Origin: Roseovarius sp. UBA3070
Lineage (GTDB): Bacteria; Pseudomonadota; Alphaproteobacteria; Rhodobacterales; Rhodobacteraceae
Length of the DNA stretch: 7,298 nucleotides
Assembly (NCBI GenBank): GCA_002366775.1
Contig: DFBW01000105.1
Span: forward strand, 7,903-15,200
Reading direction: 5' to 3'
The position numbers and the translations under genes are program-made. The notes below the pieces were generated by a model. That model was not told the origin of the DNA. It ran no database searches and saw nothing but the letters and a program-made list of their open reading frames with translations. Numbering within the stretch: position 1 is the first letter of the stretch; each line of letters opens with the position of its first letter. Positions 1-5,784 of this stretch are shown in pieces.

Positions 1-10
1 CCGCCCTTCT

Positions 11-38
11 TCTTGCTAAAAATATCCCCGCCGGAGGC
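11..38 (-). terminator. terminator-like 3' motif after dnaN
   Basis: Read on the minus strand, 12 bases after the dnaN stop, a small hairpin (CCTC at 37-34, loop CGGC, GGGG at 29-26, one G-T pair) is followed by ATATTTTT at 25-18 and then a purine-rich AGCAAGAAGAAG stretch. The hairpin plus T-run fits a weak intrinsic terminator at the end of the dnaA-dnaN unit. I recall nearly identical GC-rich-hairpin/ATATTTTT/GAAGAAG strings downstream of many genes in Rhodobacterales genomes, but that is memory, not a search. The stem is short, so it could instead be an RNA-processing or 3'-end stabilising element. Confidence 0.55.
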
Positions 39-49
39 TGCGACAGTCG

Positions 50-1168
50 TCACACCCGCATCGGCATGACCACATAAACGGCACTTGTGTCATTGCCTTC
101 GCGCATCAGGGTCGGATCACCGGCCGAGTTGAACAGGAACACAGCGTTTTCGCGGTCAACCTGACTGGCAATTTCCAGCAGGTATTTGGCATTAAAGCCG
201 ATTTCCAAGCGCTCGTCATTGTACGCCACGGCCAGTTCTTCTTCGGCGGCACCGCTGTCGGGGGCGTTGACGGATAGCACAAGACGGTCCTCATCTAGTG
301 ACAGCTTCACAGCGCGTGAGCGTTCTGATGAAACAGTTGCAACCCGGTCCACGGCTTGGGCGAACTCGGCGGCGTCCACCTCCATTTTACGGGTGTTTCC
401 CTGCGGGATGACACGGGTGTAATCGGGGAAGGTGCCGTCAATAACCTTGGATGTCAGGGTGATTTCGGGTGTGGCAAAGCGCACTTTGGTTTCAGACACG
501 GACACAGCGATTTCCATATCGTCGTCATCCAGCAGTTTGCGCAGCTCACCCACGGTTTTGCGCGGCACGATCACGCCGGGCATTTCTTCGGCACCCGGTG
601 GCAGATCACTGTCGACGCGGGCCAGGCGGTGGCCATCGGTGGCAACACAGCGCAGATGTTTGCCGCCATCGCCTTCGGCAACATGCATATAGACACCGTT
701 CAGGTAATACCGGGTCTCTTCGGTTGAAATGGCGAATTTGGACTTGTCGAACAGGCGGCGCAATACGCCTGCCTTGGCCGAAAAATTGCTGGCATATTCA
801 GACGACGCCATAACAGGGAAGTCTTCTTTGGGCAGCGTGGCGAGGTTGAAGTTGGAGCGCCCTGCTTCAACGGTTAGTCGACCGGCAGCGCTGTCATCCG
901 TGAGCGTCACAAGCGCGCCATCGGGCAGTTTGCGCACGATTTCATGCAGGGTGACGGCAGAAACGGTTGTGGCGCCGGCCCGCTCGACCTTGGCCGCGCC
1001 CTTGTCCACCACTTCGATATCAAGGTCCGTGGCGCGAAATGAAACTTCATCGCCTTCGGCCTCGATCAGAACATTGGCAAGGATCGGAATTGTATTGCGC
1101 CGCTCGACCACCGATTGCGCCTGTGACACGGCTTTTAACAGCGTGCCGCGTTCAATACTAAATTTCAT
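50..1168 (-). CDS. dnaN: DNA polymerase III subunit beta (sliding clamp)
   Basis: This 372-residue protein has the length and sequence of the bacterial beta clamp, a ring-shaped homodimer that encircles DNA and tethers DNA polymerase III and many repair proteins. The chain should fold as three clamp domains, roughly residues 1-125, 130-250 and 255-372. Recognisable family landmarks are NTIPILANV near residue 25, TDGHRLA at 177-183, VIDGTFPDY at 242-250 and the C-terminal MPMRV, which lines the peptide-binding pocket in the family. The ATG at 1168 is preceded by a good ribosome-binding stretch (GGAG at 1179-1176, GAGGG at 1174-1170). The gene lies 133 bases downstream of dnaA on the same strand and is probably co-transcribed with it. 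It ends in TGA just before a terminator-like motif. No frameshift or missing segment is seen. Confidence 0.97.
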   Translation of the reverse strand: MKFSIERGTLLKAVSQAQSVVERRNTIPILANVLIEAEGDEVSFRATDLDIEVVDKGAAKVERAGATTVSAVTLHEIVRKLPDGALVTLTDDSAAGRLTVEAGRSNFNLATLPKEDFPVMASSEYASNFSAKAGVLRRLFDKSKFAISTEETRYYLNGVYMHVAEGDGGKHLRCVATDGHRLARVDSDLPPGAEEMPGVIVPRKTVGELRKLLDDDDMEIAVSVSETKVRFATPEITLTSKVIDGTFPDYTRVIPQGNTRKMEVDAAEFAQAVDRVATVSSERSRAVKLSLDEDRLVLSVNAPDSGAAEEELAVAYNDERLEIGFNAKYLLEIASQVDRENAVFLFNSAGDPTLMREGNDTSAVYVVMPMRV

Positions 1169-1203
1169 ACCCTCGCTCCGTCATAGATGCCCAGCCCATG
1201 CCG

Positions 1204-1230
1204 GGAGGGGCAAGGTATCACCTTCCCTCT
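1204..1230 (-). other. hairpin in the dnaA-dnaN gap
   Basis: The 133-base gap between dnaA and dnaN contains a strong inverted repeat. AAGGT/ACCTT (1224-1220 with 1216-1212) surrounds a 3-base loop, and the stem extends through GGG/CCC (1227-1225 with 1210-1208) and a further two pairs after small bulges. No T-run follows on the minus strand, so it is not a standard terminator. It would lie in the dnaA-dnaN transcript about 40 bases before the dnaN start. It may affect message stability or dnaN expression, but this is inference from the fold alone. Confidence 0.4.
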
Positions 1231-1301
1231 CTGGCTCAAGCGTTTTTTAACTTGTCGGCTGGAATGGCAGGGGCGTCAAGGCCACCTGCCCGTTGGCGTG
1301 C

Positions 1302-2681
1302 TCAGCTTTCCAGTGTTCGGCGCAGAATTTCGAGGTCTTCTGCGATCTGGGCATCCTGATTGCGCAGCTCTTCGATGCGTTTGACGCCGTGCATCACGGT
1401 CGTGTGGTCACGCCCGCCAAAACGGCGGCCAATCTCGGGCAGGGAGCGGCTTGTCATCTGTTTGCACAGATACATCGCCACCTGACGTGGGCGCGCAAAG
1501 TTGCGCAGGCGTTTAGGGCCAATCATTTCAGACAGGCGAATATTGTAATGCTCGGCCACGCGACGCTGAATTTCCTCGATCGAAATTTTGCGCTCGGATG
1601 CGCGCAGTACATCGGCCAGGCAATCCTGAGCCAGTTCCAGCGTCACCTCTTGTTTGACCAATGATGCAAAGGCAAACAGACGCGTCAAAGCGCCTTCAAG
1701 GACACGCACATTGGTGCTGATCCGGTGGGCAAGGAACTCAAGCACACCTTCGGCCATATCCAGTTCAGGATATTGCGCGCGGTGGCGGGTGACCTTGGAT
1801 TGCAGGATGCCGAGGCGCAATTCATAGTCGGTAGGGTGCAAATCCACCACAAGGCCACATTGCAGGCGTGATTTGATCCGCTCTTCGAGGTTCTTGATGT
1901 CCACCGGCGCACGATCAGCCGAAATAATGATCTGTTTATTTTGGTCGACCAGCGCGTTGAAGGTGTGAAAGAACTCTTCTTGCGTGCTTTCTTTGCCCGC
2001 GATGAATTGCACATCATCCACCATCAACACATCCACCGAGCGGAACATCTGTTTGAAGTCCATCATACGACGGTCGCGCAGGGCCTGAACGAAACGGTAC
2101 ATGAATTGCTCTGCCGACAGGTAGACCACATTCAATTCGGGGCGGTTGTGTTGCAGATCCCAGGCGATGGCGTGCATCAGGTGTGTCTTGCCCAGGCCAA
2201 CACCGCCATAAAGGAAGAGCGGGTTAAACGTAACGGGGCCACCCTCGGCCACGCGTTTGGCAGCGGCATGGGCCAGCTCGTTTGGCTTGCCAACCACAAA
2301 GCTCTCAAACTTGAAACGTTCGTCCAGCGGGGCGGTGGGAATCAGAAATTCATCATCCGCGCGGGTTTGTGCGGTTGTTTGTGCAGTCGAATGGGTTGGC
2401 TTTGTCGCGTTCTTGGGTTGCGCGGGTTTGCGTGCAGCGTTGGCTGGCACCTTGAACTGAACACGACGCACATCAGGGGCCATCAGATTGACTTGATACA
2501 AGATCCGTTCGCCAAAATTCTGAGATACATAGTTGCCAATGAAACTGGTCGGCACATGAAACAAAGCGATGCCATCACCAACGCCCGAATACTCAAGTGG
2601 CTCAATCCAATTTTTGAAGTTACTCGCCCCGACGGATTTCAAAAGCTCTTCTTTAAGCTCTTCCCAATCTGTTTTTGTCAT
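1302..2681 (-). CDS. dnaA: chromosomal replication initiator protein DnaA
   Basis: DnaA is the AAA+ ATPase that binds DnaA boxes, melts the origin and loads the helicase. From the ATG at 2681 the protein has 459 residues, normal for the family. Domain I (about 1-75) starts with an alphaproteobacterial-type region containing NFKNWIEPL. A short Ala/Lys/Thr/Gln-rich linker (about 78-110) is domain II. The AAA+ core carries Walker A GGVGLGKTH at 159-167 and Walker B LMVDDVQF at 219-226. Domain IV has the DnaA signature with GGRDHTTVMHGVKRI at 422-436. The frame stays open upstream to a TTG at 2747, but I chose the ATG because family similarity begins there and the extra 22 residues resemble nothing. 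The ribosome-binding site is weak (GGAATTGGG upstream). rpsT, with its own terminator, lies upstream; dnaN follows. Confidence 0.96.
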   Translation of the reverse strand: MTKTDWEELKEELLKSVGASNFKNWIEPLEYSGVGDGIALFHVPTSFIGNYVSQNFGERILYQVNLMAPDVRRVQFKVPANAARKPAQPKNATKPTHSTAQTTAQTRADDEFLIPTAPLDERFKFESFVVGKPNELAHAAAKRVAEGGPVTFNPLFLYGGVGLGKTHLMHAIAWDLQHNRPELNVVYLSAEQFMYRFVQALRDRRMMDFKQMFRSVDVLMVDDVQFIAGKESTQEEFFHTFNALVDQNKQIIISADRAPVDIKNLEERIKSRLQCGLVVDLHPTDYELRLGILQSKVTRHRAQYPELDMAEGVLEFLAHRISTNVRVLEGALTRLFAFASLVKQEVTLELAQDCLADVLRASERKISIEEIQRRVAEHYNIRLSEMIGPKRLRNFARPRQVAMYLCKQMTSRSLPEIGRRFGGRDHTTVMHGVKRIEELRNQDAQIAEDLEILRRTLES

Positions 2682-2700
2682 TACACCCAATTCCACAACT

Positions 2701-2729
2701 CTATCTACTTTTTGTCCGTCTGACGCCAA
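2701..2729 (-). promoter_or_regulatory. possible dnaA promoter
   Basis: On the minus strand TTGGCG (2729-2724) is separated by 16 bases from TAGATA (2707-2702), which sits about 20 bases before the chosen dnaA start. The -35 match is fair and the -10 match poor (three of six). The position is right, and the -35 element falls inside a perfect palindrome. Other AT-rich stretches further upstream could serve instead. Confidence 0.3.
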
Positions 2730-2737
2730 TTGGCGTC
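2722..2737. promoter_or_regulatory. 16-bp perfect palindrome upstream of dnaA
   Basis: GACGCCAATTGGCGTC is a perfect 16-bp palindrome lying 40 bases upstream of the dnaA ATG. It overlaps the best candidate -35 element, so it looks like an operator for a dimeric regulator of dnaA. It has no spacer and no T-run, so it is not a terminator. I do not recognise it as a known binding site. Confidence 0.45.
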
Positions 2738-2747
2738 GCCCCTTCAA

Positions 2748-3114
2748 GCGCTCACGGGAAGGAAGAACAAAATACCGTGGTGCCCTGCCAATCGTCAGCA
2801 GAGCCGGTGGTTCATTTCAATCTTTAGTGTACACAACGAGCAACGAAATCTTCATCCCAACGCCATTCCCAATGACGAGCGCGGTCGATCTTATTGTCGT
2901 GTGCATACCTGTAGAACATAGCAAATTTAATGCATCCTGAGACCAGTCACGCAGCGTGATGTGGCCAATCTCAAGCGCCTCTGCCTGTCCCCCCAAGCGT
3001 GAATCGCACCCCAAAACTAACAAGCTGTCAGTGGCCATTTCAACCTATCTTCGCGCTTGACACATCGATTGATCAAAAAGAATCTGTTGAGCCAATTTTT
3101 CAGCATATCCAAAG
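2748..3114. other. non-coding region upstream of dnaA
   Basis: This stretch between the dnaA promoter area and the rpsT terminator contains no gene I recognise. A 73-codon open frame on the minus strand (3038-2817, ATG start) has unremarkable codon use and no family resemblance, so I do not call it. The region contains one degenerate DnaA box (TGTGCATAC at 2900-2908, one mismatch to TGTGNATAA), the small palindrome GTGTACAC at 2827-2834, an AT-rich segment at about 3061-3120, GANTC methylation-type sites at 3001 and 3080, and a partial copy of the mutM 3' end at 3039-3064. It most likely carries the regulatory region and leader of dnaA. A replication origin cannot be supported from the boxes visible. 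Confidence 0.5.
3039..3064 (-). repeat. split copy of the mutM 3' end
   Basis: Positions 3039-3064 match 4617-4643 in the same orientation: 13 identical bases (TTCAACCTATCTT), then 4 versus 5 diverged bases, then 9 identical bases (CTTGACACA). The second copy is the last codons of mutM plus its stop; here the length difference breaks the frame. A 13-base match alone could be chance in a window this size, but the adjacent 9-base match makes chance unlikely. It may be a remnant of an old duplication or a shared binding site. Confidence 0.5.
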
Positions 3115-3144
3115 AAAAAAGGCGCCCCGAAAGAGCGCCTTTTT
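3115..3144 (-). terminator. bidirectional rho-independent terminator after rpsT
   Basis: A perfect 10-bp stem (AAAAAGGCGC at 3116-3125 with GCGCCTTTTT at 3135-3144) encloses a 9-base loop. Read on the minus strand, the GC-rich stem ends in a run of six T, 26 bases after the rpsT stop, which is a classic intrinsic terminator. A T-run also exists on the plus strand, so it can work in both directions. It separates rpsT transcription from dnaA. Confidence 0.9.
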
Positions 3145-3169
3145 CTATCAACGAGTTAACGTGGATTCT

Positions 3170-3433
3170 TTAACCCAGAGCTTTGACCCGAGCCGACAGG
3201 CGCGACATTTTCCGCGAAGCCGTGTTTTTGTGGTAAACGCCTTTGGTGACGCCGCGCATCATCTCGGGCTGAGCGGCACGCAATGCTGACGCTGCGTCAT
3301 CTTTGTTGCCAGAGGCGATCGCCTCTTCCACTTTGCGAAGGTGTGTGCGGATGCGCGAACGACGCGCCTTGTTCACGGCAAGACGACGCTCGTTCTGACG
3401 GGCGCGTTTTTTGGACTGAGGCGTATTGGCCAT
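3170..3433 (-). CDS. rpsT: 30S ribosomal protein S20
   Basis: This 87-residue, strongly basic protein is S20, a primary 16S rRNA-binding protein of the small ribosomal subunit that folds as a three-helix bundle. The N-terminus [17 protein letters not shown] and the following Arg/Lys-rich helices are typical, as is the C-terminal [19 protein letters not shown] region. The length matches the family. The ATG at 3433 is preceded by AAAGG about 10 bases upstream. The gene ends in TAA and is followed by a strong intrinsic terminator. It lies between the hydratase and dnaA on the same strand, an arrangement common in alphaproteobacteria. A 349-base gap upstream suggests it has its own promoter, although I could not find a convincing one. 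Confidence 0.97.
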   Translation of the reverse strand: MANTPQSKKRARQNERRLAVNKARRSRIRTHLRKVEEAIASGNKDDAASALRAAQPEMMRGVTKGVYHKNTASRKMSRLSARVKALG

Positions 3434-3782
3434 TTTGAATCAACCTTTGTTTCGGGTTCTACTGTTTCATTATGCACGTCAGCAAACCCAAACCGGACTT
3501 GGCATCAACCGGGGTGATTCTGGCCAGAGCGGGCCGCACGCGCATGTATTGCCGCCGCATATACCCAAGTTTGGGTTGTTTGCAAAGGGCCTTTTGAACC
3601 TTGTGGAAAAACACAGCCACGGCAGATCACACGCACCACCTCTATAGCGTCTGCTTGCCGATGAAGGACGGGGCATATTCCTGATCAAACCGGGGCTGGG
3701 CGTGGAACCAGACCGGGGCCGGTTAGGCGGCCCGATTGCCCAGATCAGTGCAAGGGGTGCGCATGTATTGCGCACCCTTCGA
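3434..3782. other. 349-base gap between rpsT and the hydratase gene
   Basis: No gene is recognisable here. Open frames that cross it are low-complexity shadows. It holds a perfect 9-bp hairpin just after the hydratase stop, a set of nested inverted repeats at 3681-3748, a 13-base direct repeat (GCGCATGTATTGC at 3540-3552 and 3759-3771), two GANTC sites (3437, 3516) and a near-match to a DnaA box (TGTGGAAAA at 3602-3610, one mismatch). An rpsT promoter should lie near 3440-3500. CATAAT on the minus strand near 3473 could be a -10 element, but no good -35 accompanies it. Confidence 0.45.
3755..3777 (-). terminator. hairpin after the hydratase gene, no T-run
   Basis: GGGTGCGCA (3755-3763) and TGCGCACCC (3769-3777) form a perfect 9-bp stem with a 5-base loop, starting only 5 bases beyond the hydratase stop codon. 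Its position suggests a transcript 3' end or a barrier to RNA decay. The absence of a T-run after it on the minus strand argues against simple intrinsic termination, so some transcription may continue into rpsT. Confidence 0.5.
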
Positions 3783-4559
3783 TTATTTATCCCGGAACTG
3801 CGGCTCGCGTTTTTCGATGAAGGCGGCCATGCCTTCTTTTTGATCTTGCGTTGCAAACAACGAATGAAACACGCGGCGTTCGAACAACAGGCCCTCGGAA
3901 AGGGTTGTCTCATAGGACCGGTTCACTGATTCCTTGACGGCCATGGCGGTGATCATGGATTTCTCGGCAATCTTTTGTGCCGCGCCCATTGTCTCTTCCA
4001 TCAGCTTCTTGCCCGGCACTACGCGAGATACGAGGCCCGAGCGTTCCGCCTCTTGGGCATCCATGAAACGGCCTGTCAGGTTCATATCCATAGCTTTGGA
4101 TTTGCCGACAAAGCGCGTTAACCGCTGCGAGCCGCCCATGCCAGCCATCACACCCAGGTTGATTTCGGGTTGCCCGAATTTGGCGGTGTCCGAGCAGATG
4201 ATGAAATCACACATCATCGCCAATTCGCAGCCCCCCCCAAGGGCATACCCTGAAACGGCCGCAATGACGGGCTTGCGAATGCGCGTGATAGCATTGGGTT
4301 CATCGGCAAAAAGATCACCCAGAAATGCCTCAACGAAATTTTTCTCGCTCATCATCTTGATGTCGGCACCGGCCGCAAAGGCCTTGTCCGATCCGGTCAG
4401 GACGATGCAGCGCACCTTTTCATTTTCTTGTGCCTCACCCATGGCCGCCGCCAGCTCTTTCAAAAGCTGGTCATTGAGTGCGTTCATCGCATCAGGACGG
4501 TTAAGGGTGATGAGGGCGACGTGGTCTTCTACTTCGACGATGATCGTCTCAAAAGCCAT
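3783..4559 (-). CDS. enoyl-CoA hydratase (crotonase family)
   Basis: This 258-residue protein is a short-chain enoyl-CoA hydratase, which adds water across the 2,3 double bond of enoyl-CoA thioesters in fatty acid beta-oxidation and related acyl-CoA pathways in the cytoplasm. The oxyanion-hole segments FAAGADIK (61-68) and GYALGGGCE (104-112) are present. Both catalytic glutamates of the rat enzyme (Glu144 and Glu164) have counterparts at E112 (GGGCE) and E132 (GQPE), with the same 20-residue spacing. The C-terminal [16 protein letters not shown] is also typical of true hydratases. The length is normal for a mature monofunctional enzyme, which forms hexamers. The ATG at 4559 starts a standard N-terminus but lacks a clear Shine-Dalgarno. 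The gene lies 63 bases after mutM and is probably co-transcribed. Similar genes are sometimes named fadB1. The exact chain-length preference cannot be told. Confidence 0.93.
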   Translation of the reverse strand: MAFETIIVEVEDHVALITLNRPDAMNALNDQLLKELAAAMGEAQENEKVRCIVLTGSDKAFAAGADIKMMSEKNFVEAFLGDLFADEPNAITRIRKPVIAAVSGYALGGGCELAMMCDFIICSDTAKFGQPEINLGVMAGMGGSQRLTRFVGKSKAMDMNLTGRFMDAQEAERSGLVSRVVPGKKLMEETMGAAQKIAEKSMITAMAVKESVNRSYETTLSEGLLFERRVFHSLFATQDQKEGMAAFIEKREPQFRDK

Positions 4560-4622
4560 TGGTCTGCTTTCGGTTGTTGCTGTTCGAGGGAAAGGAATAG
4601 CACTGTGGACGGGCTGTTCAAC

Positions 4623-5474
4623 CTATCTTTGGCACTTGACACAGTAGAAACTCGACCGACCCGACTGCACCATGCGCTCAACAACCCCGGTGCAGCCCTC
4701 GTGTCGGCAGGCCTCGCCTTCACGGTCGTAAACATCAAAACGGTGTTGGAAATATCCAAGCTCACCATCAGCTTGGCGGAAATCCTTGAGGGAAGAACCC
4801 CCGGCTTCAATGGCCTCGGCCAGCACCTCCCGAATGATCGGAACAAGGGCATGAACACGGGGCGCGGAAATCTGTCCAGCACGGCGTTTTGGGCTTATGC
4901 GGGCGCGAAACAACGCCTCACACACATAGATATTGCCCAGCCCTGCAACGATTCGTTGATCCAGGAGGGCTGATTTGATGGGAGTGTTTTTGGATTTCAG
5001 CGCCGCGGCCAGATAGGCCTCATTAAAGGCATTGCCCAAGGGTTCGGGGCCAAGTTTTGCCAGCAGGGGATGAGCCTCAGCAGTGGCGGTGTCCATCAGG
5101 TCCATCGCGCCAAACCGGCGGGGGTCATTGAAGGTGATCCGCGCGCCATTGGCCATGTGCAATACAACATGGTCATGTTTTTGCGGTGCAGGATGATCAT
5201 GCGCGAACGCCCCCAACGGATCCCCTGAGATAAGCATACTGCCCGACATGCCAAGGTGGATCAGCAATGTTTCATCTGAGCTGAGGTCGGCCAGAATATA
5301 CTTGGAACGGCGGCGCAATTGCAGCACCGTTTTACCTGTCAGCCGCTCGGCCATGCGCTCAGGAAAAGGCCAACGCAGGTCAGGGCGGTTGATATCTGCC
5401 TGAACAATCACCTGACCCTGCATCGCGGGGGTCAGGCCACGGCGGACGGTTTCAACTTCGGGAAGTTCAGGCAT
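4623..5474 (-). CDS. mutM: bifunctional formamidopyrimidine-DNA glycosylase / AP lyase
   Basis: MutM (Fpg) removes 8-oxoguanine and formamidopyrimidines from DNA and cleaves the abasic site by beta,delta-elimination. The 283-residue protein starts [10 protein letters not shown], where Pro2 becomes the N-terminal nucleophile after Met removal and Glu3 is catalytic. Lys58 (RSKYIL), HLGMSG at 73-78 and NDPRRFG at 116-122 match the family's damage-recognition residues. The helix-two-turn-helix region includes [11 protein letters not shown] at 178-188. A C-terminal zinc finger uses C256, C261, C278 and C281 and contains the conserved Arg273. The C-x4-C first pair, in place of C-x2-C, occurs in other alphaproteobacteria. 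I rejected the upstream TTG at 5504 because the proline must directly follow Met. No clear Shine-Dalgarno precedes the ATG. The gene heads the minus-strand group and faces away from ubiE. Confidence 0.97.
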   Translation of the reverse strand: MPELPEVETVRRGLTPAMQGQVIVQADINRPDLRWPFPERMAERLTGKTVLQLRRRSKYILADLSSDETLLIHLGMSGSMLISGDPLGAFAHDHPAPQKHDHVVLHMANGARITFNDPRRFGAMDLMDTATAEAHPLLAKLGPEPLGNAFNEAYLAAALKSKNTPIKSALLDQRIVAGLGNIYVCEALFRARISPKRRAGQISAPRVHALVPIIREVLAEAIEAGGSSLKDFRQADGELGYFQHRFDVYDREGEACRHEGCTGVVERMVQSGRSSFYCVKCQR

Positions 5475-5629
5475 GGGACAGCACCGTGTGAGACGACAGA
5501 CCAATCGAGCATATGCGAGCCGCCTTGGAATCGCCAGCCGGGGAGTGACGCATAGTGTCAGCGGAATTGGCCGACGTATGTACCGCCGTACCGCCTACCT
5601 AAGAAGACATGTCATATTTTACATGTTTT

Positions 5630-5661
5630 CTATGCAGGGTATGGAATGGATCATACCATAG
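5630..5661. repeat. bulged inverted repeat in the mutM-ubiE gap
   Basis: GGTATG (5638-5643) pairs with CATACC (5652-5657) around an 8-base loop. After a 4-base bulge the stem continues with CTAT (5630-5633) and ATAG (5658-5661), giving ten pairs in all. It follows a second repeat, CATGT (5608-5612) with ACATG (5621-5625). The symmetric AT-rich form suggests a regulator binding site more than a terminator. Confidence 0.4.
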
Positions 5662-5669
5662 CACTCACC

Positions 5670-5707
5670 ATCGGGGGCCTTCCAACCAATTTGATGGCCC
5701 CAGCGAT
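5670..5707. repeat. GGGGCC/GGCCCC hairpin upstream of ubiE
   Basis: GGGGCC (5674-5679) pairs with GGCCCC (5696-5701) around a 16-base loop, and ATCG (5670-5673) pairs with CGAT (5704-5707) past a 2-base bulge. This makes a ten-pair stem. No T-run follows on either strand. It lies upstream of the candidate ubiE -35 element, so it is more likely a protein-binding site or a structured end of another transcript than part of the ubiE leader. Confidence 0.4.
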
Positions 5708-5728
5708 CACAACGTCAAAATGGTCACA

Positions 5729-5756
5729 TTGTATTCGTCGGGTACAAGTCTATAAC
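5729..5756 (+). promoter_or_regulatory. candidate ubiE-ubiB promoter
   Basis: TTGTAT (5729-5734) and TATAAC (5751-5756) are separated by 16 bases. The -10 element matches the housekeeping sigma consensus at five of six positions and the -35 at three. A start point near 5763 would give a leader of about 20 bases before the ubiE ATG at 5785. Confidence 0.4.
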
Positions 5757-5784
5757 AACATTCGGAATTCACACGGGTTTACCA

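Larger units (their letters stand above)
5475..5784. promoter_or_regulatory. divergent mutM / ubiE intergenic region
   Basis: No gene is visible in these 310 bases. They must contain the promoters for mutM (minus) and ubiE (plus). Three inverted repeats lie in a row in the middle (5608-5625, 5630-5661, 5670-5707), with a candidate ubiE promoter downstream. The mutM-proximal part is GC-rich and includes a short direct repeat (ACCGCC twice, separated by GT, at 5582-5595) and the palindrome GCATATGC near 5509. For mutM, TAAAAT on the minus strand (near 5620) could be a -10 element, but no matching -35 is seen. Confidence 0.5.

Noticed and set aside
1941..2723. 260-residue open frame on the plus strand
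   Set aside because: It lies antisense over dnaA, whose product is unmistakable, and its translation shows no domain.
2682..2747. N-terminal extension of DnaA from a TTG codon
   Set aside because: The extra 22 residues do not match DnaA proteins, they cover the palindrome and promoter candidate, and the ATG at 2681 begins the normal domain I.
2817..3038. 73-codon ATG open frame on the minus strand upstream of dnaA
   Set aside because: It resembles no family I know, its codon use is not clearly coding and it lies in a likely regulatory region; only the ATG after a weak AGG supports it.
3057..3085. Plus-strand promoter beginning TTGACA at 3057
   Set aside because: The -35 is perfect, but the sequence 17 bases on (GAATCT) is a poor -10, and transcription would run at once into the bidirectional terminator with no gene to serve.
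3156..3173. TTAA-N-TTAA pair resembling a CtrA site
   Set aside because: The spacing is 10 bases instead of 7 and it overlaps the rpsT stop codon.
2900..3610. Possible origin of replication based on DnaA-box-like sequences
   Set aside because: Only isolated one-mismatch boxes (2900-2908, 3602-3610) are present, with no cluster; not enough to call oriC.
3479..3913. 144-residue open frame on the minus strand across the hydratase end and the following gap
   Set aside because: It overlaps the hydratase in another frame, is rich in Arg, Pro, Cys and Ser as shadow frames are, and shows no recognisable motif.
3934..4647. 237-residue open frame on the plus strand
   Set aside because: It is antisense to the hydratase gene and the mutM end, with low-complexity composition typical of a shadow frame.
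5475..5504. N-terminal extension of MutM from a TTG codon
   Set aside because: MutM needs proline directly after the initiator Met as its nucleophile, which fixes the start at 5474.
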